Below, one piece after another: positions 52,753 to 61,218 of a stretch of 64,000 nt of DNA (within the stretch, counting starts at the first letter, position 1; each line of letters begins with the position of its first letter). Location of the stretch: assembly GCA_963791225.1 (NCBI GenBank), contig CAWBRV010000008.1, forward strand, positions 124,001 through 188,000, written 5' to 3'. The translations under genes and the position numbers were made by a program. Below the pieces are notes generated by a model. The model had not been told where the DNA came from. It made no database searches and saw only the letters and a program-made list of their open reading frames with translations. This DNA is from PALSA-612 sp963791225 (GTDB lineage Bacteria > Actinomycetota > Thermoleophilia > Gaiellales > Gaiellaceae).

Positions 52753-53892
52753 GTGCGACTCCGGAATGCCGACGCCTCCGTCATGGAGGCAGGGGGTGCC
52801 TCGAGGATTCGCCGGCCCGGACGGGCGAGCGCAGCCGGCGCCTGGGCGCTCGCGGTGCTCGTCGCGTGCTCGCTGGCCGCCGGCGCAGGCGCGGGCACGA
52901 CGCCGATCGCCTACCCGGACTTCTCGAGCGTCGCCGGCCTGACGCTGAACGGGAATGCCGCGCAATCGGGCACCGCGCTCAGGCTCGCCGCGAACACGCA
53001 GGTCCAACACGGCAGCGCCTGGGCGCAGACGCAGATCGACACGACGCAGTCGTTCGAGTCGCGGTTCCGCGCCGACGTGCACGACGGATCGCTGCCCTCG
53101 CCGGCCGACGGGATGACCTTTGCGATCCAGTCGAAGAGCCTGTTGGCGATCGGGGACAGCGGCGGCGCACACGGGTACGCGGGGCTCGGCGCGATCTCGC
53201 CGAGCGTCGCCGTCGACGTGTCGCTCTTCCCGCAGATCTTCAACGGCGGCAACGAGCAGTTCAGCCTGGTGTCGAACGGCAACCTGCTGGCGCCGCTCGC
53301 GAAGGCGACGAGCAGCGTGCTCCTCTACGGGCAGCCGTTCTCGGTCTGGGTCGACTACGACGCCAAGGCCCACGCGGTCACGGTGTTCGTGGGCCAGGCG
53401 ACGACGAAGCCCCCGACGCCGCTCGTCTCGGCGAGCATCGACCTCGCCGCCACGGTCGGGCCCGCCGCCTACGCCGGGTTCACCGCCGGCACCGGCGCCA
53501 ACTGGGCCGACTTCGACGTCCTCGGCTGGACGGTGGAGACCGTGGGCGACACCACGCCGCCCAGCGTCACGTGCTCGGCGTCCCCGAACGTGCTCTGGCC
53601 ACCGAACAACAAGCTCGTCCCGGTCACGACCAAGGCCACGGTCAGCGATTCGGGATCGGGCGCCGCCGGCTTCTCGCTCGTATCCGTGACGTCGAACGAG
53701 GGCGACGCCGCCACGGAGAGCAGCGGCTGGGTGCCCGGAACGCCCGACACGAGCGGCTTCCTCCAGGCATCGCGGTTCGGCTCGGGTCACGGCCGTGTCT
53801 ACACCCTCACCTACGAGGGCAGGGACAACGCCGGCAACAAGACGACGTGCGCGACCACGGTCGCCGTCCCGCACGACCAGGGCAAGTCCTAG
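52753..53892 (+). CDS. Secreted L-type lectin with Ig-like tail
   Basis: 379 residues from GTG (ATG 52783 is an alternative). Signal peptide near residues 20-48. Lectin domain (50-265): FESRFRADVHDGS, ADGMTFAIQ and VAVDVSLFPQ match bacterial legume-lectin-like sugar-binding proteins. C-terminal part (270-375) is an Ig-like domain with paired Cys and DNAGNKTTC. Probably binds polysaccharide at the surface. Confidence 0.83.
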   Translation: MRLRNADASVMEAGGASRIRRPGRASAAGAWALAVLVACSLAAGAGAGTTPIAYPDFSSVAGLTLNGNAAQSGTALRLAANTQVQHGSAWAQTQIDTTQSFESRFRADVHDGSLPSPADGMTFAIQSKSLLAIGDSGGAHGYAGLGAISPSVAVDVSLFPQIFNGGNEQFSLVSNGNLLAPLAKATSSVLLYGQPFSVWVDYDAKAHAVTVFVGQATTKPPTPLVSASIDLAATVGPAAYAGFTAGTGANWADFDVLGWTVETVGDTTPPSVTCSASPNVLWPPNNKLVPVTTKATVSDSGSGAAGFSLVSVTSNEGDAATESSGWVPGTPDTSGFLQASRFGSGHGRVYTLTYEGRDNAGNKTTCATTVAVPHDQGKS

Positions 53893-53898
53893 AGCTCG

Positions 53899-54669
53899 CT
53901 ACTCGCCCGACGCCTTGTCGGCTGCCGAGCGCAACGCCCGCAGGCCGTGGAGCTCGTCCTCGGTCGGCGGCTCAGCCGTCACGACCTCGTCGGCGACACG
54001 CAGGTCCCAGCCGGTGGCGGAGCGAGCGGCGTCCACCTCGACCCCCGGATGGAGCACCGTGAGGGTCAGCTCGCTCGTCTCGGGATCGGGCTCGAGGACA
54101 CCGAGGTCGGTGACGACCGCAGTCACGCCGGCGCCCGAAAAGCCGAGAGCCTGCCGCGAGCCGGCGCCGTCGCCGAAGCCGACGGTCGTGCGGAAGTCGA
54201 GCTTCTCGACGAACGTGCGCGACGTCTGGCGAAGCATGACGAACGTCTCCTTGCAGAACGCGCTGATCTCGGGAGCCCCGCCCGCCCCGGGCAGCCGCAC
54301 GTCGGGTGCGTCGTAGTCGCCGATGACCGTGCTGTTCAGGTTCCCGAAGCGGTCGATCTGCGCCGCGCCGAGGAAGCCGACGTCGATCCGGTTGCCCTGG
54401 AGCCAGTAGGCGAAGATCTCCGGCACGGAGACGACCGCGTCCGCCGTATCGGCCAGCTCTCCGTCCCCGATCGACAGCGGCAGCGTCGTCGGCTTGGCAC
54501 CGATCGTGCCGCTCTCGTAGATCAGCACGCAGCCGGGAGCGTGCGTCGTGCGGGCGAGGTTGGCAGCGCGGCTCGGCAAGCCGATCCCGACGAAGCAGAC
54601 GGTGCCGTCGTGGAGCCGGCGCGCCGCCGACACGACCATCATCTCGTCCGCCGTGTGCGCAGGGGTCAC
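53899..54669 (-). CDS. CoA-transferase subunit beta (GctB/IpdB type)
   Basis: 256 residues. VGIGLPSRAANLAR, catalytic Glu in IYESGTIGAKP, and GFLGAAQIDRFGNLN match family I CoA-transferase beta subunits such as glutaconate CoA-transferase. The alpha subunit is normally adjacent but is not in the window. GTG start, TAGGAT 6 nt upstream. Confidence 0.88.
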   Translation of the reverse strand: MTPAHTADEMMVVSAARRLHDGTVCFVGIGLPSRAANLARTTHAPGCVLIYESGTIGAKPTTLPLSIGDGELADTADAVVSVPEIFAYWLQGNRIDVGFLGAAQIDRFGNLNSTVIGDYDAPDVRLPGAGGAPEISAFCKETFVMLRQTSRTFVEKLDFRTTVGFGDGAGSRQALGFSGAGVTAVVTDLGVLEPDPETSELTLTVLHPGVEVDAARSATGWDLRVADEVVTAEPPTEDELHGLRALRSAADKASGE

Positions 54670-54675
54670 GCGCGC

Positions 54676-54681
54676 ATCCTA
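54676..54681 (-). promoter_or_regulatory. -10 box of leaderless CoA-transferase mRNA
   Basis: TAGGAT on the minus strand, 6 nt before GTG 54669. Confidence 0.5.
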
Positions 54682-54712
54682 GTGTCCTCGGCCTCCGCGC
54701 TCGTGCGCGACG

Positions 54713-55516
54713 TCACAACCAGTCGAGCAGCTCCGCCACACCGTCGACGATCGCATCCGGGCGGCGACTCTCGGGCACGCCGTCGAGACCGGCGGCGCCG
54801 CTGATCCCGCTGCGCACGAGGACTGTGCGCGAGCCGCCGAGCCGGCCGAGAGCGACGTCCATGCCGAGGTCGTCGCCGATCACGGCCAGCTCCGCCGACG
54901 GCACGCCGAGACGCTCCGTGACCGCCTGCACGGCGGCCCGCGACGGCTTGCCGACGATCACGGGCCGGGCACCGGTTGCCTTCGCGATCGCGGCGGCGGT
55001 CATGGCGCCGCGGCTGAAGATCGGCCCGTTCGCCCCGGCGTAGGCAGGCTGGTAGCTCGCCGTCAGGAGCCGCGCGCCTCCGAGCACCGCGCGCGCCGCC
55101 TGCTCGAGCCGGAGGAAATCGACCCTGTCGGCGTGCGCGACGAAGACGGCAGCAGGATCGCCCTCACCGTCGAGGATCCGGACGCCCGCGCCCTCGAGGT
55201 ACTCACGCGCCGCGTCGTCGGCGAACAGCAGCACCGAACCGCCGGGGTGGCGCGCGCGCAGGTAGAGCTGGACGCTGTCGAGCGGCGTGAGGACGTCGTC
55301 GTCCTCGACGGGGAGACCCACGGCGCGGAGTCCGGCCGCGAAGGTCGCAGGCGATGCGTGGCTACCGTTCGTGAACAGGACGAAGCGCCGGCCGGAGGCG
55401 CGGATCCGCTCCAGCACGTCCCGCGCGCCGGGCTGGACGTGAGCGACGTCGCCCGCCCGGTGGACGAGCGTCCCGTCGATGTCGAGCACGAAGCCCCGGA
55501 CCTGGTCAAGTCGCAC
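54713..55516 (-). CDS. HAD-superfamily IIA phosphatase (NagD-like)
   Basis: 267 residues. VLDIDGTLVHRAG (nucleophile Asp and partner Asp), VLFTNGSHAS, VIVGKPSRAAV and VIGDDLGMDV are the four HAD motifs; the cap is the C2 type of NagD. It dephosphorylates small phosphorylated compounds. It overlaps the carboxyltransferase stop by 11 bp and is the last gene of that operon. Confidence 0.92.
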   Translation of the reverse strand: MRLDQVRGFVLDIDGTLVHRAGDVAHVQPGARDVLERIRASGRRFVLFTNGSHASPATFAAGLRAVGLPVEDDDVLTPLDSVQLYLRARHPGGSVLLFADDAAREYLEGAGVRILDGEGDPAAVFVAHADRVDFLRLEQAARAVLGGARLLTASYQPAYAGANGPIFSRGAMTAAAIAKATGARPVIVGKPSRAAVQAVTERLGVPSAELAVIGDDLGMDVALGRLGGSRTVLVRSGISGAAGLDGVPESRRPDAIVDGVAELLDWL

Positions 55517-56981
55517 GGCGCCACTCGACGAGCTCGTCGCCCTTCTGCACGCGCAGCTGTGTGATCTCCCGGCGCTTCGCGACTTCCTGGAGCAGGGTGA
55601 CGACCGGGGCCCGGCCGGACCGCGACGCCGGCCTCGCCCGCTGTTCGCGTGGCCTGGAGGCCAGCATGGCGTCCACCTGCTCCTCCGGCATCGTCAGCCT
55701 GAGCAGCAGCTCCTCGTCGGAGATCCTCGCGCCGAAGCGCTCCCGCGCGGCGTCGAGGTGGAGCGGTTCGAGCTTGCGCAGCTCCTCGGTGCGAGGCCGC
55801 GAGAGCACGCGCTCGGCCACGGCCGGGTCCACCGGTGCCGCCGGCTCGCCGTAGTGGCCGAGGAAGTAGCGGACGGTCTCGTCGGAGACGGTCGACCACC
55901 GCTCGCCGTCGATCACGTTCCGTACGGCCTGCGTGGCCACGAGCTGCGAGACAGGCGTGACGATGATCGGGTAGCCCATCTCGGCGCGGACACGGCCCAC
56001 CTCCTCGAGCACGGCCGGGAAGAGCTCGGGCCGGCGCAGCTCCTCGAGCATCCGCCGCGTCGTCGAGACCATCCCGCCCGCGAGCTGGTGGTGGTAATAC
56101 GTCGCGTCGAACTCCTGCGGCTCTCCGACCGCCAGGCCCCGGTCGCGCGCGAGCTCGCGGAAGTGCTCCGAGACCGCCGTGAGCGCATCGGGATCGAGCC
56201 GGTGCGAGAAGCCCTCGGCCTCGAGGTCGCGAAGCGTCGTCTCGGCGGCCGGGTTGGACGTGCCGCGCGCCAGCGGCTCGGCGGCCGTGTGCAGTACCTG
56301 GAACCCGGCCCGCAGGCCCTCCATGTAGACGAACGGGGCGAGCCCGATCGTGCAGTGGCTGTGCAGCTCGACGGTGCGTCCGCCCGCCGCGCGCAGGAAG
56401 TGCGGCGCCAGGTCTCGCACGGCACTCTGCGTGAGCAGACCGCCCGGGTCTTTGAGATAGAGGCGATCCATCTCGGTGCAGCCCGCGAGCGCTGCCGCGC
56501 GCTCGGCAAAGTACTCGTGCGTGTGCACTTCGCTGACCGAGTAGGTCAGCCCGATCACGATCTCCTCGACCCCCTCCTCCCGCGCCATGCGGGCCAGTCG
56601 TCTGAGCCGCTCGGGGTCGTTGGACGGGTCGGCGATCTGGAAGCGGCGGATCCCGTTGCGGACGACGCACCGGAACGAGAGGCGCATCACGTCCTCGTCG
56701 GCCGGCACCCAGGAGATGAAGCGCATGCCGGTGGTGATGAAGCTCAGCGGCGTCCGGGGCATCGCCGCGCTGACGAGCCGGAAGCGCTCCCACGGGTCTT
56801 CCTGGTGGAAGCGGACGGAGACCGCCATGTGGGTGCTCGACGAGAAGTCGCACGCGTGGAAGCCGACCCGGTCGAGCGTCGGCGCGATCGCGAGCACGTC
56901 CGGCGTCGTCATGCCGGTCGCGCTCCACAGGCTCTGGTTGCCGTCGCGCGTCGTCGTGTCGACGATGTCGACGACGGTCAC
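55506..56981 (-). CDS. Biotin-dependent carboxyltransferase (pyruvate-carboxylase CT/5S-like)
   Basis: 491 residues. DRE-TIM barrel: DTTTRDGNQS at 9-17, metal ligands His207 and His209 in VELHSHC, and the carbamylated Lys177 in LYLKDPGGLLT. In classical oxaloacetate decarboxylase or transcarboxylase 5S this reads KDMAGLL, so the acceptor pocket is altered. C-terminal region (420-491) is poorly conserved. It should move CO2 from carboxybiotin to a 2-oxo-acid-like acceptor, or the reverse; the acceptor is unknown. ATGA overlap with the biotin carrier. Confidence 0.85.
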   Translation of the reverse strand: MTVVDIVDTTTRDGNQSLWSATGMTTPDVLAIAPTLDRVGFHACDFSSSTHMAVSVRFHQEDPWERFRLVSAAMPRTPLSFITTGMRFISWVPADEDVMRLSFRCVVRNGIRRFQIADPSNDPERLRRLARMAREEGVEEIVIGLTYSVSEVHTHEYFAERAAALAGCTEMDRLYLKDPGGLLTQSAVRDLAPHFLRAAGGRTVELHSHCTIGLAPFVYMEGLRAGFQVLHTAAEPLARGTSNPAAETTLRDLEAEGFSHRLDPDALTAVSEHFRELARDRGLAVGEPQEFDATYYHHQLAGGMVSTTRRMLEELRRPELFPAVLEEVGRVRAEMGYPIIVTPVSQLVATQAVRNVIDGERWSTVSDETVRYFLGHYGEPAAPVDPAVAERVLSRPRTEELRKLEPLHLDAARERFGARISDEELLLRLTMPEEQVDAMLASRPREQRARPASRSGRAPVVTLLQEVAKRREITQLRVQKGDELVEWRRAT

Positions 56982-57391
56982 GCGTCAGGCCTGACGTGGA
57001 AGAGAGCGTCGCCGTACTCGACGGGCTCGGCGTTCGCCGCGACCACCTCGACGACCGTCCCCGAGATGCCCGCGGGGATCGAGTTCATCATCTTCATCAC
57101 CTCGATCAGGCAGACGACGGTGTCGGGCTCGACGCGGGTGCCCACGTCCACGAACGGCGTCGCCCCGGGCGCCTCGGCGCGGTAGAAGGTTCCGAGCATC
57201 GGCGCCGAGACCGTGACGACGCCGTCCTGGGGAGGCGGCGGCCCGGCCGCGGCCGGCTCCTCGGGCGCAGGCGAGTCTCCGCGCAGCACGTAGAGCGAGA
57301 TCTCGCCCGTCTCGATTCGGAGCTCCCGCAGGTCTCCGGACTCGTCGATCAGCCGCAGGATCTCGCGGACATCGTCGTCGGTCAGCGGCAT
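56978..57391 (-). CDS. accB: Biotin carboxyl carrier protein
   Basis: 137 residues. N-terminal helical segment, Pro/Ala-rich hinge (40-55), and biotinyl domain with Lys100 in CLIEVMKMMNS. The fold resembles AccB of acetyl-CoA carboxylase. The CT gene follows directly, but no biotin carboxylase (accC) is seen in the window. Confidence 0.93.
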   Translation of the reverse strand: MPLTDDDVREILRLIDESGDLRELRIETGEISLYVLRGDSPAPEEPAAAGPPPPQDGVVTVSAPMLGTFYRAEAPGATPFVDVGTRVEPDTVVCLIEVMKMMNSIPAGISGTVVEVVAANAEPVEYGDALFHVRPDA

Positions 57392-57392
57392 C

Positions 57393-58415
57393 TCAGGCGT
57401 CGGGCGGCGTCTCGTTCGCCGCGCCGAACGTGCTCATCACGAGCGACAGCGCGGAGCCCGAGAGCTTCGGCACCTCGGGCTTCGTCGTCACGGGTCGCGC
57501 CTGGAGGACGACGAGCGCCTCCTCGAGCGCCGTGCCGCGCGCGATCGCCCACTCGACGTCCTGGTGCGAGCCGAAGTGCCGCTCGACCCTGCGGCCGAGG
57601 TCGACGAGCGCCGCCAGCTGCACCTCGTCCAGGCACGGCTCGTCCCGCCGGTCGGCCGGGACCTCGCGGCGCACGGTTCCGCGTCCGGCCGCGTCGGGCA
57701 CGTACTCGACCTGCTTCGTGCTCACCGTCTTGCGTACGACCTCGCCCGTGATCTTGCTGACGAGGTAGTCGTCGGGCGTCGTCTCGCCGCCGACGACCGC
57801 GACGCCCAGGCCCCAGCTCGCGTTGACGGCCACCATGCTCGGGTCGCCGCTCACCGGGTTGCACGTGAACAGCACGCCCGAGACCTCGGCGTCCACCATC
57901 CGCTGGACGGTCACGCCCATCGCCTCCTCCTCCGCGCCCAGCCTCCGCCGGTAGTCGATCGCGCGCGCCGTGTACAGGCTCGCCCAGCAGTCGCGTACGG
58001 CGTCGCAGACGTGCTCGACCCCGCGCACCCAGAGGAAGCTCTCCTGCTGCCCCGCGTGGCTCGCGTCGTGGCCGTCCTCGCCGAGCGCACTCGAGCGGAC
58101 CGCGACGGCCGCCTCGCCCAGCTCCTCGTAGCGCTGCGCGAGCTCGTCGCGGACGGCATCCGGGAGCGGCGCAAAGCGCATCGCCTCGCCGATCGTCTTC
58201 GAGGCGTCGTCCGGGGAGCGGGAAAGCGCCGCGGCGATCGTCCCTTCGAGCCCCGTCGCGCGCACGAAGGCACGGTAGGCCTCCGCGCTGAGCGCGAACC
58301 CCGTCGGCACGGGGATCCCGGCCGCGAGCAGCTCCCCCAGGTTGGCGCTCTTCCCGCCGAAGCCCCCGGCATCCGTCCGGCGCAGATCCGCGAGCGAGCG
58401 GGTGAGCGCCGTCAC
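57393..58415 (-). CDS. PEP-synthase N-terminal (ATP-grasp) subunit, phenylphosphate synthase beta-like
   Basis: 340 residues from GTG overlapping the previous stop. Matches the nucleotide-binding domain of PEP synthase / pyruvate phosphate dikinase: GGKSANLGEL, VPTGFALSAEAY, VAVRSSALGEDG, SGVLFTCNP and VVLQARPVTT. Has no phosphohistidine or PEP domain of its own; these functions are split onto the upstream gene, as in Thauera phenylphosphate synthase. Confidence 0.87.
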   Translation of the reverse strand: MTALTRSLADLRRTDAGGFGGKSANLGELLAAGIPVPTGFALSAEAYRAFVRATGLEGTIAAALSRSPDDASKTIGEAMRFAPLPDAVRDELAQRYEELGEAAVAVRSSALGEDGHDASHAGQQESFLWVRGVEHVCDAVRDCWASLYTARAIDYRRRLGAEEEAMGVTVQRMVDAEVSGVLFTCNPVSGDPSMVAVNASWGLGVAVVGGETTPDDYLVSKITGEVVRKTVSTKQVEYVPDAAGRGTVRREVPADRRDEPCLDEVQLAALVDLGRRVERHFGSHQDVEWAIARGTALEEALVVLQARPVTTKPEVPKLSGSALSLVMSTFGAANETPPDA

Positions 58416-60241
58416 GCGTCCAGGATCGTCACGACGCCGGTCGAGCCGTCGACGCGGATCAACTGCCCCGTCTTGATCTCCGCCGTCGCGCGGCCCGTGC
58501 CGACCACCGCCGGCAGCCCGTACTCGCGGCAGACGATCGCTGCATGCGACATGACGCCGCCGATGTCGGTGACGACGGCTCGGATCTTCGGGAAGATCGG
58601 CGCCCAGGCCGGCGAGGTGATCGGGCAGACGAGGATGTCGCCGTCGCGCACGTCGGCGATCTCCTCGACGCCGACCACCACCCGCGCCGGCCCTTCGACG
58701 ACCCCCGGCGAGGCGGCGGCGCCCGTGAGGCGCGACGCGTCGCCGTCGGCGCTCGCCCACTGCCGGACGCGCTCCGTCGTGACACCCCAGAGCATGATCA
58801 CCATCGGGTCCGTGATCGAGTCGGGCGTGACGCCGATCGCGGGCGGCGGCGTCCAGCCGGCGAGCCGCTCGAGGAGTTGCTTGCGCCGCGCGACGATCGG
58901 CGGCCAGTGCGCGGGGCCGAGCGGCTGTCCGCCGGTCGCCCAGGTCAGGAGCAGCTCGTCGAGCGCGACCGAGACCTCGTGGCGCGACAGGTGGAAGAGG
59001 TCCTCGCGGTCATCCAGGAAGCCATGCTTTGCGAGCAGCACGCCGAACTCGCGCAGCTTGTTCCACCAGCGCGTCAGGAACCAGTAGTCGCAGTAGAACT
59101 TGTGCTCCTCGACGTAGGGGAAGACCGTGCGCGAGAGCCCGAGCAGCTCGGTGAACGTCGCGCGCGTGTCCTCGTCGAGGAGGGCGCCGTACTCCTCCGC
59201 GAGCCGGTCGCGCTCGCGGCTGATCTCCTCGGTCGGCCGCTCGACGAGCTCGCCCGCCTGCAGCGCCTGGACATGGCCGGCCACGGACGCGTAGGGGATG
59301 CTCGGGTCGTCGTACCAGCTCCCGTAGAAGTGGTAGAGCCCGTCGCCCGTGGCCATGTTGAACCAGGGATCCTTGATCTCCTCGAGCGCCTCGAGCCAGC
59401 GCCGGCCCGCCTCGCTCTGCTCCAGCTCGGCGTCGATCTCGGACGGCGAGCGGCCGTCTTCGAAGGCGCCGTCGACGCCGCTGTCGATCGCGAGCTGCGC
59501 GAGGCGGCGCAACTCCGCTCCGGGCCGCCAGAGGAGCACGTCGATGCCGGCGACCATCTGCGCGATGTGCTGGTCGGGGATGTCCGGCAGGACGCTCTTG
59601 CAGAACTCGGAGAACGTGGCGTAGGCGCCGTAGCCGAGCAGCAGGAACTCGAAGTGGTGCTGCCACATCAGGTCGCCGCAGCGCAGGGCGCGCGCATAGG
59701 CATCGAGCACCTCGTAGACGGCCGTGTTGCGGTCGTCCTCGAACATGACCTCGTCGGGCTCGTACTCGGGCAGGTCGGGCACGCGGAGATCGGTGATCTC
59801 GGCGATCAGCGCCTCCATCTTCTGCTTCCACTTGATGTACAGCTCGTCCCAGTTCTCGTAGTAGTAGGCGGCCCGCCGCTGGAAGAACTCGGCGCGCTCG
59901 GCCACCTTCGCCGGGTCTGTGACCGGGTTGCCCGAGATGTAGACGTAGCCGTTGACGATGCGGTAGTCGATGCCCATCGCCGGCGGCACCGCGAAGACGC
60001 GGTTCTGCCACGCCCCCACCGCCTGGTAGGGCGCGTCGATGCACGCGACGTCGAACGCGGGCATCGGCACCGGGAAGTGCATCGAGTTCCAGAACCAGAA
60101 CCGGCGCTCGTCCACGTCCCGCCTGGCCTCGGCGAAGAGCGCGTAGTACGGGTACATCTCCTCCCACCCCTCGCAGCCGGGCGGCGCCGCGATCTCGTAC
60201 GGACTCGGAAACGCGGAGCTCGTCTGCACAGGTGCGGCCAT
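58412..60241 (-). CDS. PEP-utilising mobile-domain subunit, phenylphosphate synthase alpha-like
   Basis: 609 residues. The N-terminal ~480 residues (FWFWNSMHFPVPM, MGIDYRIVNGYVYISG, YYYENWDELYIKWKQ) match, from memory, the alpha subunit of phenylphosphate synthase of Thauera, and a wider uncharacterised family. The C-terminal ~90 residues hold the phosphohistidine swivel, GGVMSHAAIVCREYGLP with His566. With the gene below it forms a split dikinase that should phosphorylate a small molecule from ATP. Substrate is unproven. Confidence 0.85.
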   Translation of the reverse strand: MAAPVQTSSAFPSPYEIAAPPGCEGWEEMYPYYALFAEARRDVDERRFWFWNSMHFPVPMPAFDVACIDAPYQAVGAWQNRVFAVPPAMGIDYRIVNGYVYISGNPVTDPAKVAERAEFFQRRAAYYYENWDELYIKWKQKMEALIAEITDLRVPDLPEYEPDEVMFEDDRNTAVYEVLDAYARALRCGDLMWQHHFEFLLLGYGAYATFSEFCKSVLPDIPDQHIAQMVAGIDVLLWRPGAELRRLAQLAIDSGVDGAFEDGRSPSEIDAELEQSEAGRRWLEALEEIKDPWFNMATGDGLYHFYGSWYDDPSIPYASVAGHVQALQAGELVERPTEEISRERDRLAEEYGALLDEDTRATFTELLGLSRTVFPYVEEHKFYCDYWFLTRWWNKLREFGVLLAKHGFLDDREDLFHLSRHEVSVALDELLLTWATGGQPLGPAHWPPIVARRKQLLERLAGWTPPPAIGVTPDSITDPMVIMLWGVTTERVRQWASADGDASRLTGAAASPGVVEGPARVVVGVEEIADVRDGDILVCPITSPAWAPIFPKIRAVVTDIGGVMSHAAIVCREYGLPAVVGTGRATAEIKTGQLIRVDGSTGVVTILDA

Positions 60242-60254
60242 GGGGTCGGAGCTG

Positions 60255-60262
60255 ATGATATT
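60255..60262. promoter_or_regulatory. Overlapping divergent -10 boxes
   Basis: GATATT on plus (60257-60262, 8 nt before ATG 60271) and TATCAT on minus (60255-60260). Only 29 bp separate the two start codons, so the divergent promoters share bases. Confidence 0.35.
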
Positions 60263-60270
60263 CGTGTTCG

Positions 60271-61200
60271 ATGCGCGCCATACGCCAGCAGACCCTCGGC
60301 GGGCCCGAGGTGCTCGAGCTCGTCGACGTGCCCCGACCCGAGCCGGCGCCCACGGAGGTGCTCGTGCGCGTGGCCGCCGCGGGCGTCAACCCGGTGGACT
60401 GGAAGACGCGGATCCGTGGCGGCTTCCTCGGCTCGCCGCCGTTCACGGTCGGCTGGGACGTGGCCGGCGTGGTCGAGAAGCTTGGGCGCGGCGTGACCCG
60501 CTTCGAGCCCGGCGACCGCGTCTTCGGCATGCCGCGCTTCCCGCGCGAGGCGGCCGCCTACGCCGAGTACGTCACGTCGCCGTCACGTCAGCTCGCCCGG
60601 ACTCCGGAGGAGATCGGGGACGTCGAGGCCGCGGCGTTGCCGCTCGCCGGGCTGACGGCGTGGCAGGCGCTCGTCGACACCGCCGGCGTCGGGCCCGGCT
60701 CGCGCGTCGTGATCCTCGCGGCGGCGGGCGGCGTCGGGCATCTGGCGGTGCAGATCGCCAAGGCGCGCGGCGCCTACGTGATCGGGACGGCGCGCGCGGC
60801 CAAGCACCCGTTCCTGGCCGAGCTCGGCGCTGACGAGGCGATCGACTACACGAGCGAGCGCGTCGAGGACCGTGTCCGCGACGTCGACGTCGTGCTCGAC
60901 CTCGTGGGCGACGAGTCGAGCGCCGGGGCGCTCGCCACGCTGCACGACGGAGGGCTGTTCATCGCCGTCCCGTCGGGCGCGGGCCTGGACGCGCTGAGTG
61001 AGGCCGCCGGCGACCGAGTCCGCGTCACGGGCATCCTCGTCGAGCCGGACGGCCAGGGGATGGAAGCAATCGCGGAGCTTGCCGCGACGGGCGCGCTACG
61101 TGCCCACGTCGAGCGCACGTTTCCGCTCGAGGACACCGCGGAAGCGCACGAGCTGGGCGAGTCGGGCCGCACGCAGGGCAAGCTCGTGCTCACGCTCTAG
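60271..61200 (+). CDS. Zinc-independent MDR quinone oxidoreductase-like protein
   Basis: 309 residues of the medium-chain reductase family without the structural zinc cysteines. VAAAGVNPVDWKTR, GWDVAGVVEKLG, and the nucleotide loop ILAAAGGVGHLAVQIAK. NADPH-dependent quinone or enone reduction is the family norm. Eighteen bp before the next gene. Confidence 0.88.
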   Translation: MRAIRQQTLGGPEVLELVDVPRPEPAPTEVLVRVAAAGVNPVDWKTRIRGGFLGSPPFTVGWDVAGVVEKLGRGVTRFEPGDRVFGMPRFPREAAAYAEYVTSPSRQLARTPEEIGDVEAAALPLAGLTAWQALVDTAGVGPGSRVVILAAAGGVGHLAVQIAKARGAYVIGTARAAKHPFLAELGADEAIDYTSERVEDRVRDVDVVLDLVGDESSAGALATLHDGGLFIAVPSGAGLDALSEAAGDRVRVTGILVEPDGQGMEAIAELAATGALRAHVERTFPLEDTAEAHELGESGRTQGKLVLTL

Positions 61201-61218
61201 TGAGATAATCGCGCGACG

